Positions 22,817 through 35,633 of a stretch of DNA of 64,000 nucleotides are shown one piece after another (the stretch's first letter is position 1; every line of letters starts with the position of its first letter). Below the pieces are notes generated by a model. It made no database searches and was not told the origin of the DNA. It worked only from the letters and a program-made list of their open reading frames with translations. A program made the translations under genes and the position numbers. Location: NCBI GenBank assembly GCA_017354895.1, contig CP071498.1, positions 496,001 through 560,000 of the forward strand, given 5' to 3'. This DNA is from Podospora comata. Lineage: Eukaryota; Ascomycota; Sordariomycetes; Sordariales; Podosporaceae.

Positions 22817-24625
22817 GAATGCTGGCGGTGGTGTGCCAAAATCCCGGGTGTCTGTTGCTTCCCCCCTCTTCCGCTTTGCTCGGTCTGATGTTATACCTCG
22901 TGCGACGATAACAAAATGCTCTCCCGACTAGTATCCTTCTGATCTTGCTCCCCTGGCTGCCTCCGTCTAACGATGTCACTGTTATTGGCGTGAGCTCCTC
23001 TGACAGCTGGCACCTGGCCGGCAAACTTGGAGAGAGGTCGCACTAAGAGGGGTCGAAGCTGCAGGCAAGGCAGAGCGGGCAGTCTTCCAGGTTGTTTGGT
23101 GCGCGCGCGCTCAAGGTCAACGCTGCAAGGCAAAGCCAAAAAAAAACAAAACAAACGATAGAAAGAGGGGAGAAGGAGGTGAAAAAGCAGGCAATCCTAC
23201 CCCTTGCTGACGATTGCATGAGAGGGAAAAAAAGAGACAGGGGATGTGCCCAGGTGGTATCTCCCTGGGCTTGTGACTCTGTGGACTCGGCAGGTCGAGG
23301 CAGCGGAGTGAGGCAACGGCAAGGTTGCGAGGCGGTGTTTCTTGCTCTGCTTTCCCAGCCCACCAGGGCAGACCAGTCCCGCCCCGGTTGTCGACGGCGA
23401 ACGAAAACTTGAGAGGGAAAGCAAGAGCTGCTCTTTCGTAGACCTCCGGGTTTCGCCACCACCAGGGGAATGGGCGAGTGGACAGCCAGCTCTAGGTCTT
23501 CTGCCGACCCCCAAGGCAAGCAAGCGATTGGTGGTGAGGTGACGGTCGACCTGACCTAGGTTGGCTGCCCTTGGTCTGTTGTTGCAGAAGGGATTGGTCC
23601 AGGATAACTATATGGGAAAAACCATAGAAGAAATAAAAGACAGAAAGGAGAAGATGAAACAAGAGAAAATCAACAACAGGCTTCTGTTGTTGTTTACCTC
23701 ACGTCGACACCCAGGTAGGTAGGGACCGGATAGGCAATGTCCGCATAGCTATCATGCAGGACGCGCCCTGTCCGCGTTCTATTATTTACCAAGTCCACCG
23801 CCGTTCGCAGCACATTGGTATGTTTGTGGCCTTTCTCGGGAGGTTGGACTCGATTGGATGCCTGCTCCCTGCTTAGTCGAGTTTGTGTCCCCAGATGCCA
23901 CCATTTCCATATTCCCGTTGCGGTGCATGGTAAAGTTGGTCAGTAGCGTGAGACCAAACCTGCTGGGCTCACTCACCTGACTCCCGATTCCGGCACCTCG
24001 AGTGTTCGGGACGGAGCTGAAGTGGCTTGGTAGGACAAAGATAAGCAGAGACGAGGTTGTGTCCAGAATCCACCTCTGTCATCTCGATAGTTTGTCTTTG
24101 GTGTTGGCCTTTTCTACCCAAGAATCTGTCTTGTTCGGGGCCGGAGGGCCATCAATTGCCATCAGCTGTCGGCCAGATGCCCGCATGCTTTAGCAAAAGA
24201 AATGGCACCGCACACCAAAAACTCAATCACCACCCGACATGCTCACTGACATAACTTCACACAAACATCTGATCTCATCAAGACATGACTTGAGCGGGCC
24301 CTGTATGAGCCTGCAGCCTAATTCACGTTCACAAAACTTCAAATCATAGTAGTAGTTTGATGGCAATTCGATTGCTTGCTAGTAATACACCTGATTGGTT
24401 AAAAACACATGGCTGAAGTGAAAATTGCCTTGAAATCCCCTGTTACCTTTTGAACCCCAGACCCCCTTGGAAATATGAGACGAATATGGTCGAAGAAATC
24501 GCATCGACGCCTGCCAGATTCAACGCCATGCCACCCACGCAACACTTCACCAGAAGCTGCGCTCAAAAGAATCCCATCCCGCCAACGCCAAAGCCAACAG
24601 AAGACGGTGAGTCGCAAATATGTGT
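22817..24625. other. intergenic, BTB gene promoter
   Basis: About 1.8 kb. The first 700 bp are GC-rich with purine runs and belong to the promoter/leader of the BTB gene (-). The rest includes the 3' flank of the next minus-strand gene. I see no splice-supported coding frame. Confidence 0.5.
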
Positions 24626-25558
24626 TTAGTTCATGTCAATCTCAATCGAGGTGACGGGGCTGATGTGTGTCGCAAAAGAGGCGGTGGGCTGCAGAGGCCT
24701 GGGTGATTCAGAGGCTTCCATGGTGGCTGGCCCATCAAAGGTAGGGGGTGAGGTCTTGAGGTTTTGAAGGGCGCGATCAGCTGTGGTGCTGACAAGACGC
24801 CCCTGACGAAGGTTTTCGGCGAATAAAAAGTAACCTTCGGATGCTTCGACCAAGTATGATTGGAGGCCGCGGCTCTGGAGAAGAATCTTGGCGTTGGTGA
24901 CAGGGTAATGATTGTCAATGAAGCGAGCCCAGCCTCGAGCAGCAGCTTGAATATGTTCGTCATCGCTGATCCGACTCCATCCAATGCCAAGATGAAGAGT
25001 GAAGTCATCGACGATGGGCTGCCCAAGAGAGTCGGACGAACCCAGCAAGGGGCTGGAGGCAGCACGGGTAAGGCTGGCCCGTCTGCTAGGCGAACTGTCG
25101 TCCCGGCTCACTTCGAGGCGCTGAGATTTGTGACTTCTCAGAGAGGGTCTGGACTGAGACAGTTGCTGCTGAGCAAGGACCGCAGCTTCCATCTTGCGCG
25201 CTTCTTCTTTGGCGACCTGTTCCTCTACCCAAGTGCCAGATTGACTGCTGGCATCCGCGACGTAGGCAGAACTCTTCTTGATGAGAGTCATGCCAGGGCC
25301 GTAGACGTACTCCTCGTCTGGGGTTTTGATGACAGGAGCGTCAACCACCTTCTCGGGGGGGTCAAGATTGACAGCAGCCTCGTCCCTGGATCTTTTGCGA
25401 CCAGCAACTGACGAAGAGCTGCGAGCGAAATAGGCATTGTTAAGAGACATGGCTTGGTGTTGTTGGACAAAAGGCTTGCCGAGCGAGCCCTGGTGAACTG
25501 CCTGTGGTGACATGGCGAGAACCGGCGATGAACCGTAGACGCGATCGAAAGACGGCAT
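24626..25558 (-). CDS. conserved-looking hypothetical protein
   Basis: Unspliced, 310 residues from the Met at 25558 (MPSFDRVYGSSPVLAM); an in-frame Met at 25636 would add a His-rich leader and is less likely. The first two thirds are disordered (KRSRDE basic patch near residue 55, coiled-coil-prone VEEQVAKEEARKMEAAVLA, many serines). The C-terminal 110 residues look folded: DDFTLHLGIGWSRISDD, AARGWARFIDNHYP, LLQSRGLQSYLVEAS, GYFLFAENLRQGRLVS. I do not recognise a family. Composition suggests a cytosolic or nuclear protein without signal peptide or membrane segment. The KRSRDE patch could act as a nuclear localisation signal (inference). Confidence 0.75.
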   Translation of the reverse strand: MPSFDRVYGSSPVLAMSPQAVHQGSLGKPFVQQHQAMSLNNAYFARSSSSVAGRKRSRDEAAVNLDPPEKVVDAPVIKTPDEEYVYGPGMTLIKKSSAYVADASSQSGTWVEEQVAKEEARKMEAAVLAQQQLSQSRPSLRSHKSQRLEVSRDDSSPSRRASLTRAASSPLLGSSDSLGQPIVDDFTLHLGIGWSRISDDEHIQAAARGWARFIDNHYPVTNAKILLQSRGLQSYLVEASEGYFLFAENLRQGRLVSTTADRALQNLKTSPPTFDGPATMEASESPRPLQPTASFATHISPVTSIEIDMN

Positions 25559-27057
25559 CTTGGGAATCTGTTGGATCACTAGAGGATGAGTGTGAGAAAT
25601 GTAAGAAATGTGAGTTAAATGCGAATGAAGTGACACTGGTCAGATCAAGCGCGCCTCAGGTGCAGGTGCTGGTGCTGTGATGTTAGGAGTGGCTGTCAGG
25701 GGAAAGGTGGTGAAAAGTTTGAGGGAGGTAGGTCAAGGTAGCGACGATGAGATTGGCCGGGGTGTACAAGACAATTGGCCAGGAGGAGTGGAGGTCAGAA
25801 TATCCCAACCCAGAAAATAGTAATGGAATTGACCACAGGTGAGGCGTTGAGGACGTTGGAAACGGAGGTGAAGTGGTGGAAAGGGTACGCGGGTAAGAGC
25901 CGGCAAGGTGGAAGCCAGGCACGCGACGGCGACGAGAATGTGGGAGCCGTGTGCAAGTGGGAGACGACGGCGTGGTTGGCGTGGATCAGGAAGGGTCGAG
26001 AAGTGGTCAAGTCAAAGATGGGAAGAAAGGAGGGAGGAGGTCACAAATATATTTGTGATGGGAAGGTTGGGGTGGAAGAGAGAAAAGAGAAGGAGGAAAG
26101 GAAGCAGGGCGCAAGGTAAGATCTGGGGGAAGAAGAAGCAGAAGAGGGCAGCGTGAGACATGCTTCGACCTGCGAGGCAGACAAAAAGGCATTGGAGCTT
26201 GCAGGTGGGTGGATGCGCCGCAAGAGAAAGGGCTTTGTAACATCCCATTGGCCGGCCCCCAAAGAGCGGGTCTGTCCCACTGAGACTCTTCTGATTGGGT
26301 CAAAATCGTTTGCAGCAAGCGGGCGGCGGCGGAAGATAGCTGGCCCGAATGTGGTTAGATCGGCTGTTGCCCCCTTGGTCGTTCCGCCCCCGCTCACTGT
26401 CCCCGCTCTCGGTGGTTCATGCTGCTTCTCGCCTGGTGAGCCCGGCAGATTCGGCGCTTTTCTGGTCAGTCCCGAGCACCGCCCGGACTCCCAACTCCTC
26501 GCCTAAAGATACACGCCCCAGGTCCTGACTCTGTCCACACTCCAATGGGCCAAGACACCAATCACTGCTCGTGAAACAGACCCTGATAGCTAGTGCCAAC
26601 CCTTCCCCATTACACCCACGCCTCTTGTCACGTGCTACCAATGAGCTCGAGAACCACAATCGTTGTGACCATCCGCCGTCGTCTCGATCCTGTCTGCTTA
26701 CCCTGCAGTGCCCAGCCACTGGCTGTGTCTGGATGCAGCATCAATTTATGCACTTTATGAACGGGAAGTATTGGTCTGTCTCTGAACTATTAGCCGTGGT
26801 GAAACAAGCAAAAACGCAGAGGCTGCTGCTCAGTGCTGGCGCAGCAAGGTCAAAGATCAGAGTGCGAGGTCAAAGCGAGTGTTTCTATGGTAATAATCAT
26901 ACAGCCGATATCAAACATGCTGGGTTGGTCTTGGCTAGAAACATAAAGCTCAACTAGACAAGTACGAGGACAGCGAGTACGAATAATCCCAAGTTTCCTT
27001 CCAACCGCCCTCTCCGCTCACTCCTCCTTTCCAGTTATCACAGGTAAGAGAAGCATG
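25559..27057. other. intergenic, about 1.5 kb
   Basis: Upstream region of the preceding minus-strand gene and 3' flank of the next one. Purine-rich tracts (25960-26160) give long but unconvincing open frames on both strands. No repeat ends or RNA genes seen. Confidence 0.5.
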
Positions 27058-28268
27058 CTACCTGCTTGGCCCTGGACTGCCATCCATATGCTCCATGCTC
27101 CGCCGAATGGCCCGCTCAAACAAACTCACGTCATCAGCATTTTCAAGACCACCGTACAACCCCATCATGCCCGGCGTCTGTAATCCAGGCGGGCTTGGAA
27201 TTCTTTCTTCTCGCTCACGTCTTCGTCGGCTGAGCCTTAAAAGCGAGTCAAATCCTGGAGACGTGCCACGGCGGGTTGGGACTGTGTAAGAGCCCCGCAA
27301 TCGGCTCTGGTGCTGTGCTTCCGGCAAATTCTGGGGCGTTTGAGGTTGTGCCGAGGGCGGCAAAGAATCGTCGTAGATCTCAAAAGGAGGAGGAGACAAT
27401 TGACGGCGTGGCGTCGTGGGTTCACCAGGGACGCTGTCCCGAGGTCGGATCCGATGGCGAGGAACCGTTGTGCTTGGTCGGCGAGGGGGACTCATTGAAG
27501 CACGGGGGTTGTTGTGTCTTCTGTCCGCATCATCTAACTGCGCTAGGGTCTAGAATAGGTGATCAGCATGGTCGAAAAGCATGATGAGACAAGAGTATGC
27601 TATACTCTGACAGCCCTTTGAACAATCGCTAGACGCTCAAAATCATGGGTGATGGGGGACGAAGGCCAGACTGTTGGCTCTACCAGCCGTCTATATGTTG
27701 CTGGACGGGACGGGTATGCCGGTCCTCGTTCTAGCGTCTGCTCTCTGTCAACTGGAGGTACACGGTCGGTATGGATACCCGGAGTTGAAGCAGATGATTG
27801 GCCGGGTGAATCTGTTGGAAGGGATGGGTAAGTGTCGACTGAGTGGTACTCTGCCACTTGATTACGTCTAGGAGTCGACAGTACTGGCTGTTGGGACGGA
27901 GAAGGCGGCTGCCCATCAAGTTCTAGCGGGTGATCAGCCTTTATATTAGGCCTAGGTTGGCCTTCAACTGTTCTGGTGCGGTCCGGCAGTGTGAAGGTGG
28001 CCCCTTGATTCTGCTGAGCAAGAACTGAACTGGATGGCTCCGTGTCTGTGGAACGCCTAGATTCTGGTCTGTTACCGGGAGGCAAGAACCGTATGTTTTG
28101 GTCAGTCTGTGGTTGTTTGCCGCGCGCTTTAGCAGAAGAAGCCGGGGGAACGCTTGGAACAAATTCTGGTATCGTGGATGCATCCCCTGGTTTTGTAAGA
28201 TAGTTGAGGAACTGGCGGTGGTGTCTCTTCTCTTTCAGACGTTGATCAAGCTCCTCGACCTCGACCAT
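27058..28268 (-). CDS. disordered hypothetical protein
   Basis: Two exons, complement(27058..27549, 27606..28268), 384 residues. The 56-nt intron (GTATAG to CTATTCTAG, with CTGAT inside) is phase 0 and restores an open frame that starts TLAQLDDADRRHNN. I chose the ATG at 28268 (context GACCATGG); the Met at 28304 would add twelve residues. N-terminal residues 1-35 are helical (VEELDQRLKEKRHHRQFLNYL); then a long Pro/Ser/Gln-rich disordered stretch; a short helix ERLAIVQRAVRTLAQLDDADRR crosses the splice junction; then Pro/Arg-rich sequence ending with an amphipathic helix (VSLFERAIRRSMEHMDG). No known domain. The helix across the junction supports the splice model. Confidence 0.7.
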
Positions 28269-29837
28269 GGTCAGTGAAAGAATAGTGGGCTGGAGACGCA
28301 GCATTGTAGGGCTGATTCGAAGACACTGGATTCCTCGGACGGGTTTGGGGACAGCATACAGATAAGATCCCGGGTTCCTATGAATTTGAGACTGAACTGG
28401 GTACTGTTAAGGGCAGCGGAAAAGGTTAGTGGGAGGGAAAGCATGGCAAGTTTTGGTTCAAGGAAGTCAGAGCTGGCAAGCACTTCACAACGGTAGCTGC
28501 TTTGAGATCAGAGGCGATGGGAAGGAGCAGTCCTACAGACATGCAATGCTGGAAGTTTGACGGGTACATACATTGGATGAAAAGGCGTCCAACCCCAGAT
28601 ACAGACATAGATGTTTAGATTCGAGAGGTAAAAGAAAAAAACTGCTTAAGGTATGGCTGTATAGTCTTGCACATGGCAAGAGGTCCACACAACAGCTGCT
28701 GAGTTGAAGAGCCCTTTGGTCTCAATTTTGGAGCAAGTGTCCACATAGTACCGATATAGCAACCTTGAGATTTTGTGCCTACCTTACCTTGTATGATTTA
28801 TTCTGAAATTTCTGACAAGAAGCTTTTAGCCTTAGAGCCAACAGTTTGCTACCCACGTCGACTGGTGACGAATGCACGGTGGTCTGGTGTAGCGAACATC
28901 CAAGCTTCAGACACCAAAAATGTCGAACTATACTATATGGTCACACTAGCATGAGCTACGAGCGCTACCACTTTACTCTTGACTAATGTGACTCTCAGAC
29001 GCGTAGAAGCCGTATTTCCTGGCTACAGTATGAAAGAACACCGATTTTAAATGAAATGCACCAAGTTTACGATATGGTTGGAACCTGCAAGGCATCTTCT
29101 TAGTGCTCTCAAGATAGGCATCGAAGTATCGCATCTTAGTCAGAGCCATAAAAGGGGCGCCCACGCACCGTTAGGTACCTGAACGCCCTTGCCAATTCTT
29201 ACAAGTGGCCCCGGCTGCTGAGGCCGAGTCCACCGGGCCAGCCATCGAGGAGCGCCTCATTTTCAGCAGACATCGTCACCGCCCTCGGCCCTGAGAATTG
29301 CGCTTCAAGAACTCGCACCGGTACCGACAGTCAGCCGGACTTCCCAGATCAACGCCGTTTTCCTCATCGGAGCAAATCCCCGCCTCGGTGCCCGCTCTCC
29401 GGGAACTGCGAGAGCCAACGGCCAGCGCGTTGGATGCCCAAGAATCGGTAATTTGACGGGCCGGGATCTTGGATTTGGCAGCGGAAGTTAGGTCCATCAG
29501 ATCACGCCCAGCCAAGCAGCCCAGCCAGCCCAGCAAAGAGGCGCGAGGCGTCTCCGTCGCTCCATCTCGATACAAACGAGACACGCAGATAATCCACGGC
29601 CAAACGGGGCCGCGTTGTCGAGATTACAAAATCTAGTTTTTATTCGCCGCCTTGCGGCACACTTGCGTTACCAGTTGCTGCTTCGAACCCCGACCGCATG
29701 CCCGCCGCCAGCAATCCTACGTCGTCGCTCGCTCACCATCACCACCAACCCCCACCGCTGCCCGCCCGCTCCTTATTCTCTTCCGTTCCGGTGACGTCGC
29801 CTCTGTGTCCATCGGGGACACCATCCCACACACGAAG
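28269..29837. other. divergent promoter region, hypothetical gene / PDK1
   Basis: About 1.6 kb between two divergent genes. The part next to PDK1 (29560-29840) stays open in frame with the kinase gene but begins without a convincing start; it is probably leader sequence. Nothing else supported. Confidence 0.5.
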
Positions 29838-32452
29838 ATGAATGGTGATCTGAGTTTGTCTCGGGCCCTGGGCGGTCTACGGATTGCCAATCCCGATGAT
29901 TCCCCAAACCCCTCACGGGACGCATCGAACGACCCCCATGATTCCCCCGAGCCCCAGCAACAGCAAGAATACAGCTACCAGCAGCAACAACCACAGCAAC
30001 ACCATCAACAGCAACAATTACCAATGCCGAGCCCCCTAACTCCGGACACCGCAGAGCCTACACCTCCTCGCACTCCGCACGACACACTCGACTATCAATC
30101 GACGGCCAGGAACTCGCCCTCCCGACCGCCGCACACGTACGAGTCTGCCGCCGCCATTCTCAAGACCGCGCAGAATAACTTGAACGCGGCCAGAGGCCTA
30201 GGCAACTCGGCTGCCTCGAGCGACCCATTCCTGGCGGAAAGATATGCAAACTATCAGTCTTCCAATGGAGGACGCTCGCCGGGTCCAAGTGTTATCGGAG
30301 GTCCAGCTGTGTCACCTGAGGCTGGGCCTGGGCATGGACCTGACCAGCAAGCAACACCCTATGCTGACCCGGGGAACGAGCCCAGATCTGACCAGCACAA
30401 CCCAACTTATATCCCATCACGCGAGCCAAGTCGTTCACAACGCCCGGCTCCAAGTCCCAGCCAGCCTGGGAACGGTATGATGCCCCCTAGGAGGAGCTCC
30501 CAGGGCATGGGCACCACATACGCCCCCATCGCAGGCATTCCCCACGCGCCACCCGGGAGTTATGTGCAGGACATGCCGCCAATGGCCAGCAGTGAAGAAT
30601 GGAAAGACAAAGGCGCCGCCGTCAGTCTCAGACGGGAGGTTGACGCCGAGGGAAGGACAGTGATCAAGTCTGTCAAGAAGGGAGTTAGAGACTTCTCGTT
30701 TGGCAGAATACTTGGTGAGGGGTCCTACAGCACCGTCTATTTCGCCACCGATCGCCAAACCCTGCGAGAGTATGCCATCAAGGTGCTGGAGAAGAAACAC
30801 ATCATCAAGGAGAAGAAGATCAAATACGTCAACATTGAAAAGAACACGCTCAACCGACTGACGGATCATCCGGGTATCGTTCGGCTTTACTATACGTTTC
30901 AGGACGAGGCGTCGCTCTACTATGTTTTGGACTTGTGCAATGGGGGAGAGTTGTTGGGTGTCCTCAAGAAGACGGGGACGTTCGACGTGGAGTGCACGAG
31001 GTTTTACGGCGCGCAGATTCTGGATGCCATTGCTTACATGCATTCGAGAGGTGTCATCCACCGCGACCTCAAACCCGAAAACGTGCTACTCGATGACCAG
31101 ATGCATGTGAAAATTACCGACTTCGGCACCGCCAAGCTCTTACCAGACCCCCGCGAACCCAGGCCTCCAGAAGACTCTAACCAAGGTGGCATGTCTGATG
31201 GGCAAAAGGCCACCTCTTTTGTGGGCACGGCAGAGTATGTGAGTCCCGAGCTCTTGACAGATAAGTCTGCAGGGAAGCCCAGTGACTTGTGGGCGTTCGG
31301 GTGCATCATCTACCAGCTTCTCGTGGGCCGACCGCCCTTCAAGGGCGCTACCGAGTATTTGACGTTTCAAAGGATCGTCGCCTTGGACTACGAGTTTCCC
31401 CCCGGATTCCCACCCGCCGCGCGCGATCTGGTAGAGAGATGCTTGGTCCTTGATCCCAACCGACGTCTCACGGTGGAACACATCAAGAACCACGAGTTCT
31501 TTGATGGACAGCAGTTTGGCAAGGAGCTGTGGAGGATGAAAGCCCCGCGTTTGAGGCCATATGTACCGCCTGCTCAAGAACCCAACATTATTCAACTCAA
31601 TGGCGGGATGGGCGGGAGCCCCAAGAAGCCACAACCAGCTCAGTCGCGAAGTCCTCAAGGGCAATCGAATGGCCAGAGACCAGCCAGGATTATTACCGAG
31701 TTGCCACCGCCAACGCAGCTTGATATCGAATGGTCGCCAGTTCTGACTAGAAATAACGAACGGATACTGAAATTAGGCGACCTGATGGTGATATCCTCCC
31801 CAATTCCAAACAGCCCTCACGGGAGAAGCGAGGGCGATGGTCACAAGAAGCTGTCTCGCTTCTTTGGTGGCAGCACCACCAAGAAACGTCAACGGCTTGT
31901 CATGATCACGTCGAGCGGACGCATCGTGCTCTGCCCGGCTGGTGGTGAAGAGAAACGGTCGAAACAGGAGATCTCGCTTCTGGCACCAGACTGTGCGTGG
32001 AGAAGTCAGTTGGACGCCAAAGGGCAAATGGTTTGGTGTGTCGATACGGTAAGCTGATGATATTATCTTTTTTTTGGAAAAAAATGTTTGTGTGCTAACA
32101 ACAGAATCAGAACGGTATCCATTATCAATTCGAGGAGCCAAAGTCGTCCCAGACTGAAGGGTCCAAATTTTCGGTAGACGATTGGATTGACTCGCTTCAG
32201 CGGGCAAAGGACCTTGCCCTCTCGCAGAACCTAAGCGGCGAGAATGGATTTGGTGACATGTCGTCCTCCATGTCGAGCCCAGCGAGCACAATGGGTGGTA
32301 GAGCCACCTTCCCCGAGGGATACAGCATCAGCGACAGATCCGGGCGCAACCAGCTCAGCAAGAGCCAAGGAAGCTTGGAAGATCCGACACATGTGAAGCG
32401 CAACCGGTTCAGCAAGCGTCAGTCAAAGAATGGACTAGGGGCAGCTTTCTAG
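29838..32452 (+). CDS. PDK1: PDK1-type AGC serine/threonine kinase
   Basis: Two exons, 29838..32048 and 32105..32452, 852 residues; the 56-nt intron has GTAAGC, GCTAAC and AACAG. PDK1/Pkh kinases phosphorylate the activation loop of other AGC kinases (Ypk, Pkc, Sch9) and in fungi respond to sphingoid bases at the plasma membrane. The N-terminus is disordered with Gln-rich runs (about residues 40-65). The kinase domain spans about 285-560: LGEGSYSTVYF glycine loop, YAIKVLEKKHIIKEKK with the ATP lysine, HRDLKPENVLL, DFGTAKLL, GTAEYVSPELL, and KPSDLWAFGCIIYQLL. The PDK1-specific PIF-pocket residues are suggested by KVLEKKHIIKEKKIKYVNIEK. A PH-like region follows (about 640-760: LGDLMVISSP, RQRLVMITSSGRIVLCP). 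The start MNGDLSLSRALGG was chosen over an upstream in-frame Met because the extension is compositionally leader-like. Confidence 0.93.
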
Positions 32453-33089
32453 TTTCAATTGCCTTCACGATAAAACAGGACACCACGAGCAAAGCACAAG
32501 GCACAGCAACGGGATGTGAACTAAAGGGGACGAGTTTCGATATGGGATCAGCCTTCCCAAGGAATGGGATGGAGGAAAAGACACAAGGAGGGCATTACAT
32601 TATTATTACTACTACTACTCGTACTACACACCTTTAATAGGCATTTTTGGTAGCGTGGCACAGGGTTACCTTGGAGCATCACCCTGTCGCCTGTCAGTGT
32701 ACTTTTTGGCAAGGAATTGTAGGGGATTGACAGGAAAATTGTTTCGGAATTTAAAGGAGAGGCTGAATGTTTATTCGTATCGTGTATGTACAAGCTAATG
32801 AGGTATGTTCAAAAGGACGGGCAGCAGAGAGCTGTCATATTTTGTAGCGCTCAGACCAGCTTTGCTGTAATCTGTGCCAAGACATAGTGGAACCCCTAGC
32901 CCAGCCAAGCCAGCAGTCGGCAGGAACGCCAGCGACTTTTCCACACCACAAACTCCACCAGACTTGGAGAAAGAGCAACGACGCGATTGACGCGCCTGCA
33001 TCCGCCATTCAACGCAACGTGCAATCGACCATCGCTGTCGGACGATAGCGTCATTACACTCCAGCCTGGGGAAGCGCCAATCGACCACA
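32453..33089. other. intergenic
   Basis: About 0.6 kb between two plus-strand genes: 3' flank of the kinase and promoter of the SWIB gene. Only a short ACT-type trinucleotide run near 32605 stands out. Confidence 0.5.
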
Positions 33090-35173
33090 ATGCAGTCCCA
33101 ACCCCAATTCCGTCCCTACGCCACGCCCCACGGCCACCCTCCTCACGGAACACCACACCACGGCCATGGCAGCCACGGTGGGCATCCCGGCCCTCATGCA
33201 CCCCCAAGGTCAGGAGCATCGCACCGCCGAGGCGGCATTGGTAAGTAGTAACTTCCATCGCTATGGATAGGGCAGGGCTTCTTCAGAGATCGCCTCCATG
33301 ATGGTCCATCCCATTCTTTTCCCATCACCACTGAAGCCACCTCCTCACATGTCATGTCGGACATGACTCCATGACCACCCCCGGCCCCTCCATCCCCAAC
33401 CCGCTCCGCTTTTTGCCTTGAGCCTGCTTGGGTTGGCCCTGGCTCTCGATAGTGCCCGGCCATTGGCATGGTGGAGCTTGACATTTAGGTTTCTTCCTCT
33501 ACCTCACGTCCATCATTGCTTCTCCAGCCCAACAGCCTCAGCCCTCCCATACACGTTCCGCACTGTTATTCGCACACACACGCTCAATTCTGCGACCAGC
33601 ATCATCACAAACTATCATTAGCTTCAAGATCTAACCCCTCGCTTCCATATACAGGCCCCATGATGTCGGCCGGCCCTCATCCCCAGGTGCCCATGACGGC
33701 GGCGCAAATCAATCAGCAGCATTACCAAGCTCAACAGGCCAACCAGCGCGCCAAGATCAGAAGCCGCAAGCCCACCGACAAGAACCTCCCAGATGGCATC
33801 GACGAGTTGCTCGTGGGTGGCCCTGACCTGACAGTGGCCTATAGGCAGTTGCGTGACTTTGAACGCCGGCTTGATGCTACCATGACGCGCAAGAAGTTGG
33901 ACATCATGGACTCACTGTCCCGCAACACCAAGGTAGGTCTGGCTGGTTCACTCAGCCCAAGACATCATATCTGACTTGCTGGAAATTATAGCACCAGCGG
34001 AAACTGCGCATCTGGATCAACAACACGGTCGAGGATCAGTACTGGCAGGCGAGTGCATCCAGCATGGACAACTTTGAATTTTCTTCCACTTCCGAAGCCA
34101 CCTATCGCGTTACTATCGAGGCCCGATTGCTCGACGACCCGCTCGATTTGGATAAGGACAAGGGCAATGACGAGGACGACGCCGGCAAGGAAGCCGATGG
34201 CGAGAAGATGGACACCGACGACAAGCCGCAGCAAAAGCCTGCTCCCGCTAAGCCCGGCCAGCGGACGAGATTTGCGCACTTCTTTAAAGCTCTGACGGTT
34301 GAGCCTGACCGCCCGAAACCTGGAGCCCACGGAAATGAGACTATTGTCGAGTGGAAGAAGCCAGACAAGACGCCCTCGGGAGCACAGAACCTCCCCGCGA
34401 TTGCCGACTTTGACGAATTCGCATTCAAGAGGCCTGGGGATGAGAACCTCAACATCACCATCAACTTGTTCAGACATGAAGAACCTGAGCGGTTTGCTGT
34501 GAGCCCGGAACTGGCCGACATCATTGATGAAACAGATGCCACCCTCAAGGAAGCAACCTTGGCCGTCTACGAATACATTAAGCTTTTCGGCCTGCAGGAC
34601 GACGAAGAGACTCGCAACTTCCGATGTGACGAGTATCTCAAAAAGATTGTTGGCCGCGACATGGGCATGATTGGTCATCTCCCCGACTACATCACACCCC
34701 ATTTGCGCCCGTTGCCCCCTATCAAACTTCCTTACACCATCCGCGTCGACGAGGAATTCCACAAGAACCCCACGCCTACTATTTACGACGTCACGGTTGC
34801 TGTGGATGACCCCATGCGCGCCAGGTACCTTTCCTTCTTGCACAACCCACAGCACGCCGGTATGTTGAAGGAAATCGCGCGCCTCGACGACCAGCTGGCA
34901 ACCGTTTGCCAGGCGCTTCATGAATCCAAAGCTCGGCACACCTTTTTCACGTCCATGGCCAACGACCCGGTTGGATTTGTCCGGACTTGGCTGTCGTCAC
35001 AGAAGAGGGACTTGGACATTATCCTTGGTGAATCGGCAAGGGGCAACGGGGAGAGTATACATGGTGATGAGTGGCGGAAGGGCGGTAGGGATAGCGTGTG
35101 GAATACGGCTAATGCGAGGGAGAGTGTGAATGTGCTGCTTTCTAGGCCGCCGTCGAGGCCACAGCAACGCTAG
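33090..35173 (+). CDS. SWIB-domain SWI/SNF or RSC subunit (Snf12/Rsc6/BAF60 type)
   Basis: Three exons, 33090..33240, 33655..33932, 33992..35173, 536 residues. Intron 1 is unusually long (414 nt, GTAAGT..ATACAG); intron 2 is 59 nt. The family bridges the catalytic core and other factors in SWI/SNF-class remodelers in the nucleus. Visible features: a His/Pro/Gly-rich N-terminus, basic KIRSRKPTDKNLPDGIDELL typical of BAF60, the LRIWINNTVEDQYWQ segment, an acidic insertion, then the SWIB/MDM2 fold at about 310-395 (LADIIDETDATLKEATLAVY, EYIKLFGLQDDEETRNFRCD, LLP-like HLPDYITPHLRPLPPIKLPY). The C-terminal part (TFFTSMANDPVGFVRTWLSS) is also family-typical. Translation could instead start at 33661 (MMSAGPHP) if the first exon is non-coding in some transcripts. 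Confidence 0.92.
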
Positions 35174-35633
35174 ACGCCTACGGCTGCCACAACTCAGGAG
35201 GGGGACTTTGGGAAAAGGATCCAACCGTGATAGCAAGGCCAGGCCAGGAAAAGGGTGGGCAGGATGATGTCGAGAAGGAGCTTGAGCTTTTTATGGAGGA
35301 GTTTGGTTGGGGGTCATGAGGTATTTACATGTTTTTGTGATTGAATACCCGGGCGTTTTCATGTTTTCTTGGTCGGTGTGTTGATAGCACTTGTTATAGC
35401 GGAATTAGGTGACTTGGGTTGTGTTTATGTTGTGGGTGATTTTGTTGAACTCGGTGAACTTTTTGGTGTGTTTGTAGGTGTTGAAGGGTCTATTGTTCAA
35501 CATGACATGTGGATATATGGAAGGGGTGATGTCGCATGGCTATTACAACGAAGGCGGACTCTGGCTAGATGTGAGAGACGAAACGGTGGTCAAAACCTCT
35601 AGCAAACGTGGTCGCCGACCAAGATGGATGAAT
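35174..35633. other. 3' flank of the SWIB gene
   Basis: About 460 bp of T/G-rich downstream sequence up to the inverted-repeat element. No gene seen. Confidence 0.5.
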
